Part shown: positions 1-5,395 of the stretch, piece by piece | How positions within the stretch are numbered: the stretch's first letter is position 1 | Layout: the number at the start of each line of letters is the position of its first letter | Origin: Armatimonadota bacterium | GTDB taxonomy: Bacteria > Sysuimicrobiota > Sysuimicrobiia > Sysuimicrobiales > Kaftiobacteriaceae | Length of the DNA stretch: 6,472 nucleotides | Assembly: GCA_020028535.1 (NCBI GenBank) | Contig: JAIBHM010000110.1 | Location: forward strand, 1-6,472 | Direction: 5' to 3' | Program-made: the position numbers and the translations under genes | Notes under the pieces: generated by a model | The model's input: only the letters and a program-made list of their open reading frames with translations | Databases searched by the model: none | Told to the model about the DNA's origin: nothing

Positions 1-320
1 TCGGCGGTCGCGGCATCCAGGTCGGTGCCCAGGTTGAACTCGATCCCGACGATGGACTGTCCTTCTGCGCTCGTGGAAAACACCCGCCGCACGCCGGTGA
101 GCGAGCTCAGCTGTTCCTCCAGCGGCTTGGTGATCAGCGTCTCGACCTCTTCCGGGCCTGCTCCTTGATACACCGTGATCACAGTAACGAACGGGAACTC
201 GACGTTCGGGAACAACTCGACCGGCATGCGGGCGACGGAGATGAGGCCGAGCACGGTCAGGGCCAGAATCACCATGAGCACGAAGACCGGCCGGCGGATC
301 GAGAGCCCGGAGAGCCCCAT
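1..320 (-). CDS. RND efflux pump inner-membrane subunit, HAE-1 (AcrB-like) type; 3' part outside window
   Basis: Only the first 106 codons are present; RND permeases are normally about 1,000 residues or more, so about nine tenths lies beyond position 1. Seen: a short cytoplasmic start with IRRPVF at residues 8-13, a first membrane helix at about 12-31, then the start of the periplasmic porter domain with PVELFPNVEFP (33-43), GAGPEEVE (53-60), a PLEEQLSSLTGV segment (66-77) and STSAEG (82-87). This order is characteristic of proton-driven RND pumps that work with a periplasmic adaptor and an outer-membrane channel. The LFPNVEFP wording fits the drug/hydrophobe (HAE-1) branch rather than the heavy-metal branch, which usually has DAIPD there. 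The ATG at 320-318 overlaps the adaptor stop by one base (TGATG), implying translational coupling. Substrate cannot be inferred. Confidence 0.93.
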   Translation of the reverse strand, partial: MGLSGLSIRRPVFVLMVILALTVLGLISVARMPVELFPNVEFPFVTVITVYQGAGPEEVETLITKPLEEQLSSLTGVRRVFSTSAEGQSIVGIEFNLGTDLDAATA

Positions 321-1624
321 CAGCGATTCACCACCTTCACGGCCTGGCCGTCACTCAAGTCTTCCGGCCCCAGCGTCACGACGAGTTCGCCTGCCTGCAC
401 CCCGTAGGTGATCTGCACAGTCGTGTGGTGCCGCAGACCCACCAGCACGCGGCGGACCTGCGCCCTCCCGTCCTTGACCACGATGACCTCGGCCTGTCCG
501 TTCTGCCGGAGCGCGCTGCTGGGAACGATCAGCACGTTCTCCCGGCGCTCCACCAGGATCTCGGCGCGCACCGATGTGCCGGGACTCAACGTGCCCGGCG
601 TATCGGCCAGGCGGATGCGGGCTTTTGCAGCGCGTGTCAGCGGATCGGCCGCGGGCTGAACCAAGCGCACCGTCCCTCGGACTTCGATCGTGGTTGCCAC
701 CTCAGGACGGATCGTGACAGACTGTCCGGCCCGCACCAGCCGCAGGTCGCGCTCGCCGACCGTCACTTCGACTTCAAGGTTGCGGTCGTCGTAGAGCACG
801 GCGACTTTTGAACCCGGGGCGATAAACTCGCCGAGTGTGGCGGGCAATTCAGCGATGCGGCCGTCAAACGGCGCCCTGATGGTGGCGTTGGCCAGCTGCA
901 CCCGCGCCAGTTGGAGAGACGCCAACGCTCCGCCATACGCGGCGTCGGCCTGCTCGACCTGGGCCCGAGCCATACGCAGGTCTTCCTGGCGCGCTCCAAC
1001 CTGGACCAGGCTCAGCTGCTGCCGGGCGGAATCCAGCGCAGACTTCATCACATCGCGCTGAAGGATGGCATCGTCCAGCTGTTGCCGGCTCACGGCGCCG
1101 GACTCGAAGAGCTGCTGCATGCGCGTGACGTTCCTTTCGGCGCTGCGCAGGTTCGCTTCGGCCTGCGCCACCGCGGTCTCGGCCAGGGCCCGCTCCTGCG
1201 ACCGCGCACCCGACTGCAGCGCGGCCAATCGCGCCTGTGCCACTTCATGCGCTGCGGCCGCCTGGCGCACTCCTTGCTCGGCCTGTGTGACCTGTGCCGC
1301 CTGATCTGAGGCATCGAGGGCGACGATGGCCTGCCCTGCTGATACCCGGGCACCTTCCTGGACGTAGATCGCCGCGATCTTGCCGGCAATCTTCGGGGTC
1401 AGCTCGACGCGGCGGGCGGCGACGATCGTTCCAGTCAGGTCGAGCGTCTGCTCGATGGACCCGAAAGTGGCCGGCGTCGCTTCCACTGCAACGGTATCGG
1501 ATTCTATCGGTGATGCCTGCGGCCGACTCGGCGGCGCTGCGGACCGACCCCGCTGCTGCGCCACCAGTCCTCCTACGAGGATGATCGCTACTGCCGCGGC
1601 GATGATAATGCCCCACTTTCTCAT
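320..1624 (-). CDS. RND-type efflux periplasmic adaptor (membrane fusion protein, HlyD/AcrA superfamily)
   Basis: A 434-residue adaptor that would link the inner-membrane pump encoded just downstream to an outer-membrane channel. Seen: an N-terminal membrane anchor at about 5-22 with no lipobox cysteine, a Pro/Ser-rich stretch (28-40), a first half-lipoyl segment (about 68-105, with GKIAAIYVQEGARVSAGQ), a long alpha-hairpin (about 108-243), the second half-lipoyl segment with TIRAPFDGRI (248-257) and GEFIAPG (265-271), a beta-barrel (about 280-358) and a C-terminal membrane-proximal domain (about 360-432). The hairpin is longer than in AcrA and carries two related GAR-x-x-E blocks, as in YbhG/HlyD-like adaptors. 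The start ATG lies in an ATGA overlap with the tetR stop; GGGAGG at 1636-1631, six bases upstream and inside tetR, is a good ribosome binding site. No outer-membrane channel gene is visible, so it is either further downstream or shared. Confidence 0.95.
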   Translation of the reverse strand: MRKWGIIIAAAVAIILVGGLVAQQRGRSAAPPSRPQASPIESDTVAVEATPATFGSIEQTLDLTGTIVAARRVELTPKIAGKIAAIYVQEGARVSAGQAIVALDASDQAAQVTQAEQGVRQAAAAHEVAQARLAALQSGARSQERALAETAVAQAEANLRSAERNVTRMQQLFESGAVSRQQLDDAILQRDVMKSALDSARQQLSLVQVGARQEDLRMARAQVEQADAAYGGALASLQLARVQLANATIRAPFDGRIAELPATLGEFIAPGSKVAVLYDDRNLEVEVTVGERDLRLVRAGQSVTIRPEVATTIEVRGTVRLVQPAADPLTRAAKARIRLADTPGTLSPGTSVRAEILVERRENVLIVPSSALRQNGQAEVIVVKDGRAQVRRVLVGLRHHTTVQITYGVQAGELVVTLGPEDLSDGQAVKVVNR

Positions 1625-2283
1625 TGCCTGCCTCCCGATTTCGCCGCCGTACGGTCGTTGCCCGCCGCCGATGTGAAGATACCCTCGCCGAGACCCAGCC
1701 GGAGCGTCGCCATGACGCTCGGCCAGTCTACGTGCGTTCGGGCAATGCTCTCCTGCAAACTCAATCCGTCAAAGACTGCGACGAGGGTCGCGGCGATGCC
1801 CTCCGCATCGATGTCGGGCCTGATCAGCCCCTGTCGCATCCCTTCCCGCAGCAAGCCGGCCAGAAACGTCTTCCAGCGATCGTAGGCCTGCGCGCACAGC
1901 GCACGCAGGTGAGCGTTCTTTGAGGCTTCCGCCCAGATCTCCAGATGCAGCTGCGGGGAGTGCACCGGGTGCGCTTCTTCCGACACCAGCCGGTCGACGA
2001 GCACGGCGGCCACGCGGTCCAGCTTGTCAATTGCCGTCCCACCGTCGGAGGCGGCGTCCTGGGCCGCCCGCAGGGTGTCGATGAAACTCTCGTCGATCAC
2101 CGCGGCCATGATCTCATCTTTCGACTCGAAGTACGTGTACAGACCGCCCTTGCTCAACTTCGCCGCATCACAGATGTCCTGCACGCTGGTCTCGTGATAT
2201 CCTCGGTCCCGAAAGCAGGTCGCCGCCGCGTGAAGGATCTTTTCGCGCTGCTGCTGCTCGTGCGCGTCGCTGATCTTTGGCAT
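1621..2283 (-). CDS. TetR/AcrR-family transcriptional regulator
   Basis: A 220-residue protein of normal TetR length. The N-terminal DNA-binding domain is clear: REKILHAAATCFRDRGYHET (13-32) followed by the helix-turn-helix (about 32-52) with SVQDICDAAKLSKGGLYTYF, then FESKDEI (52-58), the usual helix-4 start. The C-terminal ligand/dimer domain (about 65-205) resembles the AcrR/BetI-type C-domains, with FLAGLLREGMRQGLI (140-154) and FDGLSLQ (171-177) as the recognisable late helices. The ligand is unknown. The gene begins 3 bases after the stop of the upstream membrane-protein gene and ends in an ATGA overlap with the adaptor gene, so it is an integral part of the pump operon. By the usual logic of such operons it represses its own transcription; the perfect inverted repeat at 3496-3515 is the candidate site. 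Start chosen because GGAG sits 8 bases upstream of the ATG and the HTH begins at a typical distance. Confidence 0.95.
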   Translation of the reverse strand: MPKISDAHEQQQREKILHAAATCFRDRGYHETSVQDICDAAKLSKGGLYTYFESKDEIMAAVIDESFIDTLRAAQDAASDGGTAIDKLDRVAAVLVDRLVSEEAHPVHSPQLHLEIWAEASKNAHLRALCAQAYDRWKTFLAGLLREGMRQGLIRPDIDAEGIAATLVAVFDGLSLQESIARTHVDWPSVMATLRLGLGEGIFTSAAGNDRTAAKSGGRQ

Positions 2284-2286
2284 GAC

Positions 2287-3432
2287 TTACGCTCCGCCTC
2301 CCGCCTGTGTCTGCATGGGCAATTGAGGTGGCGCGACGAGATAGCTCACCAGCCAGCCGGTGATGGCGGCGAGCGTGATTGCCCCCATCCACAGGTGCAC
2401 GCGCCACCAGATACCGACGTCGATCGCCAGGACCAGCACATACAGCGTGTAGAGGATCGCAGGCACGATCGCTGCAAACAGGCGCAGACGCGCCGGGCGT
2501 GCAGCAGAGGGTCGCAAGCGCGCAGCGAGCAGATCTGCGGCCACTCCGCCCAACGCTGCGACAGCGATGAGCGGGAGCGGTCCGGTGTCGAGGAAAAGGT
2601 CTCGCATCATGGCGATCAGCGCGGTGTTGAGCGTCATGATCACCGTAAAGGTCCCGACAGGGGGCGTCCATCGCCGCAATACGGTCAGGATGAAGCCCAT
2701 CAGGATGGCTGTCTGAACGACGATCCCTGAGAGAGTCGCGAGCTGCTCGAAGAATGCGAAGTACCCGATCAAGCTGAAGCCCGTGGTGAGCTCGGCCGCC
2801 ATCAACGGGCCGAGCATCACATCGGGCCGCCGGTTGGCTGCCGCCCAGGTGGTGCCAAACGGATGCATGTATTGAGTCATGAAGGTCATCACGGACAGGA
2901 CCATTGCCGCCGAGAGCATCACCGGAAAGAAGGCCCGCAGGGAGGGTCGGTCCTCTGAACGCCGCCAGGCGGCGCGCAGCGGGCCGCTCACCATCAACCC
3001 ACCACCCAGGGCGAGCAGCAGGTGTGTCGGGCTGAGCAGGGCTTCGAGATCGACCTCGATCCCGAACAGCAGGTGCCAGATCATATCCCCGAGGCCGCCG
3101 AAGGCAAAGACCGCCACGCCGATCACGGACGGTTCATATCCTTGTGGGATGGCATGCGATCCGGCGTATCCGGCCGTTCGATTCCGCAGCACAGTGCCCA
3201 CGATCACCGCAGCCAGCGCAAGGTACGCAGCGTACAGAAGGCCGTGCCATGGTGTAAAGAAGGTTTCGATGAGGCCTGTGTGAATGTGAGCCCAACCGTC
3301 CAGATACACGCCGCCGACGAGCGCACTGCCAAGCACTGCAACGAGCGCATCGAAACGGCGGGATCTCACCGCCTGTTCCGCGACCGCTGCCGAAGAAACG
3401 CTACTTCGCAACGCTACGCTGCGTGTCGCCAT
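2287..3432 (-). CDS. unrecognised multi-pass membrane protein with His/Asp/Trp motifs, first gene of the pump operon
   Basis: 381 residues that I cannot assign to a named family. About 10 hydrophobic segments can be drawn (roughly 29-46, 62-82, 102-122, 132-150, 168-186, 206-228, 232-252, 262-276, 284-304, 318-338, 344-366). Polar and aromatic residues unusual for membrane segments cluster in the first half: DGWAHIH (45-51), FFTPWHGLLY (58-67), GDMIWHLLFGIEVDLE (115-130) and SPTHLLLALGG (134-144); later come H190 in QYMHPFG and H346 in HLWMG. The grouping D45, H49, H51, H63, D116, H120, E126, E130, H137 looks like a conserved functional site, possibly metal or haem binding, but that is inference. 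There is no signal peptide with cleavage site, ABC motif or transporter signature that I recognise. It is the first gene after the predicted promoter and its stop is 3 bases before tetR, so it should be induced together with the pump. Start ATG at 3432 is preceded by a GGGGTGAGG stretch. Confidence 0.88.
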   Translation of the reverse strand: MATRSVALRSSVSSAAVAEQAVRSRRFDALVAVLGSALVGGVYLDGWAHIHTGLIETFFTPWHGLLYAAYLALAAVIVGTVLRNRTAGYAGSHAIPQGYEPSVIGVAVFAFGGLGDMIWHLLFGIEVDLEALLSPTHLLLALGGGLMVSGPLRAAWRRSEDRPSLRAFFPVMLSAAMVLSVMTFMTQYMHPFGTTWAAANRRPDVMLGPLMAAELTTGFSLIGYFAFFEQLATLSGIVVQTAILMGFILTVLRRWTPPVGTFTVIMTLNTALIAMMRDLFLDTGPLPLIAVAALGGVAADLLAARLRPSAARPARLRLFAAIVPAILYTLYVLVLAIDVGIWWRVHLWMGAITLAAITGWLVSYLVAPPQLPMQTQAGGGA

Positions 3433-3462
3433 TCTGCCTCACCCCTGTAGGTAACGCCCCGT

Positions 3463-3479
3463 TGTGAACCACGTGTGAA
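3463..3479 (-). repeat. short direct repeat with 11-bp period in the operon leader
   Basis: On the minus strand TTCACA occurs twice (3479-3474 and 3468-3463), separated by five bases, so the copies start 11 bp apart, about one helical turn. The interval includes a CACGTG palindrome at 3470-3475. It lies between the candidate operator and the first start codon, within the predicted untranslated leader. It could bind a second regulator, but a repeat this short may be chance. Confidence 0.3.
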
Positions 3480-3495
3480 ACGCCGCGATGGAAAG

Positions 3496-3515
3496 AAAAC
3501 CGGATGGTCGGTTTT
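3496..3515. promoter_or_regulatory. candidate TetR-family operator (perfect 7+7 inverted repeat)
   Basis: AAAACCG (3496-3502) and CGGTTTT (3509-3515) form a perfect inverted repeat with a 6-bp spacer, 20 bp in total. Length, symmetry and A/T-rich outer ends with CCG/CGG inner ends fit the kind of site bound by TetR-family dimers. It sits roughly +6 to +25 relative to the predicted start of transcription, where a bound repressor would block RNA polymerase, and upstream of the operon that encodes a TetR protein. Assignment to that protein is inference from position. A terminator for the upstream gene is less likely: the stem has only three G:C pairs and lies almost 100 bases past the stop codon. 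Confidence 0.65.
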
Positions 3516-3527
3516 AGGCCACCCATC

Positions 3528-3557
3528 AGGGTAGTGCCCCAGTACCCACGCTGTCAA
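3528..3557 (-). promoter_or_regulatory. candidate sigma-70-type promoter of the membrane protein-tetR-adaptor-pump operon
   Basis: On the minus strand a consensus -35 hexamer TTGACA (3557-3552) is followed by an 18-base spacer and TACCCT (3533-3528), which keeps the key T1, A2 and T6 of the -10 box. Transcription would start near 3521, giving a leader of about 90 bases before the ATG at 3432. The -10 overlaps a small inverted repeat (ACCC-4-GGGT, 3521-3532), and the candidate TetR operator starts about 6 bases past the predicted start. The -10 is weak, consistent with a low basal level or help from an activator, but promoter consensus in this host is unknown. Confidence 0.5.
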
Positions 3558-3574
3558 GACACATCTGGCGCAGG

Positions 3575-3594
3575 AACTTGGTCCGGACCGAGTT
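3575..3594. promoter_or_regulatory. near-perfect 20-bp palindrome upstream of the promoter
   Basis: Bases 3575-3594 form two 10-base halves with no spacer; the core GGTCCGGACC (3580-3589) is perfect and only the pair 3579/3590 fails to match. It lies 14 bases past the stop codon of the polymer-forming protein gene and 17 bases upstream of the -35 box. It is not followed by a T run on either strand, so it is not a standard intrinsic terminator. Its position suits an activator or second repressor site, or a stabilising hairpin at the 3' end of the upstream transcript. Confidence 0.4.
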
Positions 3595-3608
3595 GCTCGG
3601 AGCTGGAC

Positions 3609-4568
3609 TTAGGCGGGGGTTTGGACGGGGGTTCTACGTATTCGCCTCAGGAGCAAGACCAGCACCGCTCCGATTCCCCAGGTGATGGCAGCCAGGATCG
3701 CCAGCCACCCGAGGCCGGGGATGAACACGAGTACTCCCAGCAGCAGCGCCCCGACCACTGATTCCAGAACAGGATTGTGCTGCTGGTGGAACCCGCCGAG
3801 CAGCCGGTCGCCGATGAGTTGGGAGAGGCCCGCAAAGCCCACGAGACCGACGAGCATCAAAATGAAGGGCAGAAAGGCCACGATCGGGATTCCCACGATG
3901 GACAGTGCCAGGACCACCACAAGCGGCGGCAGGGCCACCCAGAGCACGACGCCGGCAACCAGCGATTCGCCGGGAGAACGATGCAGGACGTCCGCGATGC
4001 GGCGGATCTGCGTTGGGAAGACGGCGCTGCAGACTCCGGCCAGGATAATGAAACCCACCATCGTCCAGGCCGCCACAGCGCGCATTGTCCCTGACCACCA
4101 CCACGACGCGTCCGGCCATGGTTGGGGGCGCGCAGACGGAGAAGACGGCGCAGGAGCTGTGGGGGGCGTGGGTACCGGCGCGGGCGCAGGCGCCGGACTC
4201 GATGGGCTCAGCACCGGTCCCTGAACCTGCCCGCGGACCCTCGAACCGGACGCCCGATTAATCCGTCCGTTTGCCGACCACACATCGCCTTGCACCTCAG
4301 CGGATGACCCGAGCACGATATCGCCGTTGAACGTCCGCACGGAGCCCGTGACCGTCCCGTTGATGAAGATGTCGCCGTTCATCGCCAGCGCATCCCCGCG
4401 CAGGGTTCCCTCGACCCGGATCTGGCCGTTCATCGCGACCGCCGAACCGTCGTGGATCGTATCGCGCGGAACGACGATGTCGCCTGAAACGCGCACCGTG
4501 ACCCCCTGCGCGGACACCACGGGCGTGAGCACACCAAGCAGTACTGCCGCGGCAATCACCAGTCGCAC
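3609..4568 (-). CDS. exported polymer-forming (bactofilin-like) repeat protein with C-terminal membrane domain
   Basis: 319 residues in three parts. A signal peptide (about 1-20, cleavage probably after VSA) is followed by a beta-solenoid-type repeat region (about 22-118) in which MNG/MNG/FNG/ANG recurs at residues 46, 63, 80 and 99, each followed by short alternating hydrophobic strands and a G-D/G-Q turn; this is the pattern of bactofilin/polymer-forming cytoskeletal repeats. Then comes a Pro/Ala/Ser linker (about 120-150) and a hydrophobic C-terminal half with four or five membrane segments (about 165-184, 204-222, 225-247, 270-307) ending in a basic RRIRR tail (308-312). Classical bactofilins are cytosolic and lack both signal peptide and membrane domain, so this one should place its repeats outside the cytoplasmic membrane. 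The start is a GTG at 4568, chosen because an AGGAGG site lies 7 bases upstream and the signal peptide begins there. It follows comB by 33 bases; no internal promoter is evident. A role in envelope shape or stress sensing is only a guess. Confidence 0.88.
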   Translation of the reverse strand: MRLVIAAAVLLGVLTPVVSAQGVTVRVSGDIVVPRDTIHDGSAVAMNGQIRVEGTLRGDALAMNGDIFINGTVTGSVRTFNGDIVLGSSAEVQGDVWSANGRINRASGSRVRGQVQGPVLSPSSPAPAPAPVPTPPTAPAPSSPSARPQPWPDASWWWSGTMRAVAAWTMVGFIILAGVCSAVFPTQIRRIADVLHRSPGESLVAGVVLWVALPPLVVVLALSIVGIPIVAFLPFILMLVGLVGFAGLSQLIGDRLLGGFHQQHNPVLESVVGALLLGVLVFIPGLGWLAILAAITWGIGAVLVLLLRRIRRTPVQTPA

Positions 4569-4575
4569 GCCGTCG

Positions 4576-4581
4576 CCTCCT
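4576..4581 (-). promoter_or_regulatory. strong ribosome binding site fixing the GTG start of the polymer-forming protein
   Basis: On the minus strand AGGAGG (4581-4576) ends 7 bases before GTG at 4568-4566. It is a full consensus Shine-Dalgarno sequence and decides in favour of the GTG start. It is much stronger than the site in front of comB, so this last gene of the block may be translated most efficiently. Confidence 0.8.
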
Positions 4582-4601
4582 CTCGCACCACAGCCTCCCG
4601 C

Positions 4602-5390
4602 TTACGTCACGTTGCTCGCAAGATCGCCAAGGATCCGCAGTTCGCGTCCCAGGCGGGGGACCGCGCTGCTCGTCTCACGCTCCGCGCAGTACGCCACGTC
4701 CGCGCCCAGTCCAAGCCGGATGACGTTCTGCCCCGCCGTCGCGCGCGTGAACACCCCCATGGTGTCGGGCTCGCTGCGGTAGAGTTTTACGGCGGCGGCT
4801 GCGCCGTCCGTCAGGTCGTATCGGGCCTGATCCAGCAGGCGCGACGCGAGGTATCCCGCGCAGTGGGCATCGTCGAGGCCGAAGCCTCCTTCGCGTCCCG
4901 CGCAGACAATTGTCACATCCACCCCGCCGTCCCGGGCCGCCTTCGCTCCTTCGGCCATCACCGCCTCTCCGTTGCGCATCGACCCGACCAGGACCGGACC
5001 GAGGCTCTGCACGGCGCGAATGGCCGCCGTCCCGTTGGTGGTGACGAAGACCACGGGACGGCCGCGCACCGCAGCCCTGGAGAGCTCGACCGGAGAGTTC
5101 CCGTAATCGAATCCCCGCGGCGCAAGCCCTTCCTCCTCACCGGCCATCACCGCGCCGTCACGGCTGTAGGGACTCCCGCGAGCTGAGGCCACGCTGGATG
5201 CGATGTAGATCGGACCTGCGCCTCGCTCGACCAGTGTGACGAGCGATGTGCTTGCGCGCATCACATCCACGACCACGCAGACCTGCGGGCGATCGACCGG
5301 GACAGGGGTCGGCGGGACCCCGGGCGTGAGCGATTCCCAGAGTGCGCCGGTGGCGAGCAGCGAGGGGTGGAACGCGACATGCAGGCGCAT
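4602..5390 (-). CDS. comB: ComB-family 2-phosphosulfolactate phosphatase
   Basis: 262 residues, the usual ComB length. Family landmarks appear in order: VVVDVMRASTSLVT (39-52), AGEEEGLAPRGFDYGNSP (83-100), VTTNGTAAI (116-124), VCAGREGGFGLDDAHCAG (162-179) and the closing AYCAERETSSAVPRL segment (233-247). ComB removes phosphate from 2-phosphosulfolactate in a Mg-dependent reaction, giving sulfolactate; this was defined in archaeal coenzyme M synthesis, but homologues are widespread in bacteria that do not make coenzyme M. No ComA or ComC homologue is in the window, so the physiological substrate here is open: sulfolactate metabolism or another small phosphate ester are both possible. The second landmark reads GEEEGL where I expect GERxG in relatives, a small departure. 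The gene starts 5 bases after the M48 stop with only a weak GGGT upstream, suggesting translation is coupled to the protease gene. Confidence 0.92.
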   Translation of the reverse strand: MRLHVAFHPSLLATGALWESLTPGVPPTPVPVDRPQVCVVVDVMRASTSLVTLVERGAGPIYIASSVASARGSPYSRDGAVMAGEEEGLAPRGFDYGNSPVELSRAAVRGRPVVFVTTNGTAAIRAVQSLGPVLVGSMRNGEAVMAEGAKAARDGGVDVTIVCAGREGGFGLDDAHCAGYLASRLLDQARYDLTDGAAAAVKLYRSEPDTMGVFTRATAGQNVIRLGLGADVAYCAERETSSAVPRLGRELRILGDLASNVT

Positions 5391-5395
5391 GCGCG

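Noticed and set aside
1..320. Heavy-metal (CusA/CzcA type) RND pump
   Set aside because: The first periplasmic segment reads LFPNVEFP with GAGPEEVE rather than the DAIPD-type wording usual in the metal branch; the drug/hydrophobe branch fits better.
911..1309. 132-codon plus-strand frame opposite the adaptor gene
   Set aside because: Antisense to the strongly supported adaptor coiled coil; Leu/Arg/Gly-rich and without any family signature.
2168..2671. 167-codon minus-strand frame overlapping the membrane gene and tetR
   Set aside because: It is an out-of-frame reading of two real genes on the same strand, very rich in Arg/His/Ala, with no coherent domain.
1945..2730. 261-codon open frame on the plus strand
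   Set aside because: It runs antisense across the tetR/membrane-gene junction, has a His/Arg/Gln/Asp-rich composition typical of a GC-rich shadow frame, and shows no recognisable domain; both opposing minus-strand genes are convincing.
3496..3515. Intrinsic terminator for the upstream gene
   Set aside because: The stem has only three G:C pairs per arm, and the T-rich stretch after it (minus strand) is short and interrupted. An operator next to a promoter explains the symmetry better, although termination is not excluded.
3512..3534. Alternative -10 box TAAAAC ending in the operator
   Set aside because: It has good A/T content but no acceptable -35 hexamer at 16-19 bases upstream; the TTGACA/TACCCT pair is the better combination.
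4119..4206. Possible low-complexity repeat array in GC-rich DNA
   Set aside because: The repetitive look comes from Pro/Ala codons of the linker in the polymer-forming protein; there is no exact repeat unit or spacer structure.
3682..4224. 180-codon plus-strand frame opposite the polymer-forming protein
   Set aside because: Composition is Pro/Thr/Ser/Arg-rich as expected from the reverse of a hydrophobic GC-rich gene, and the minus-strand gene has a signal peptide, repeats and a consensus ribosome binding site.
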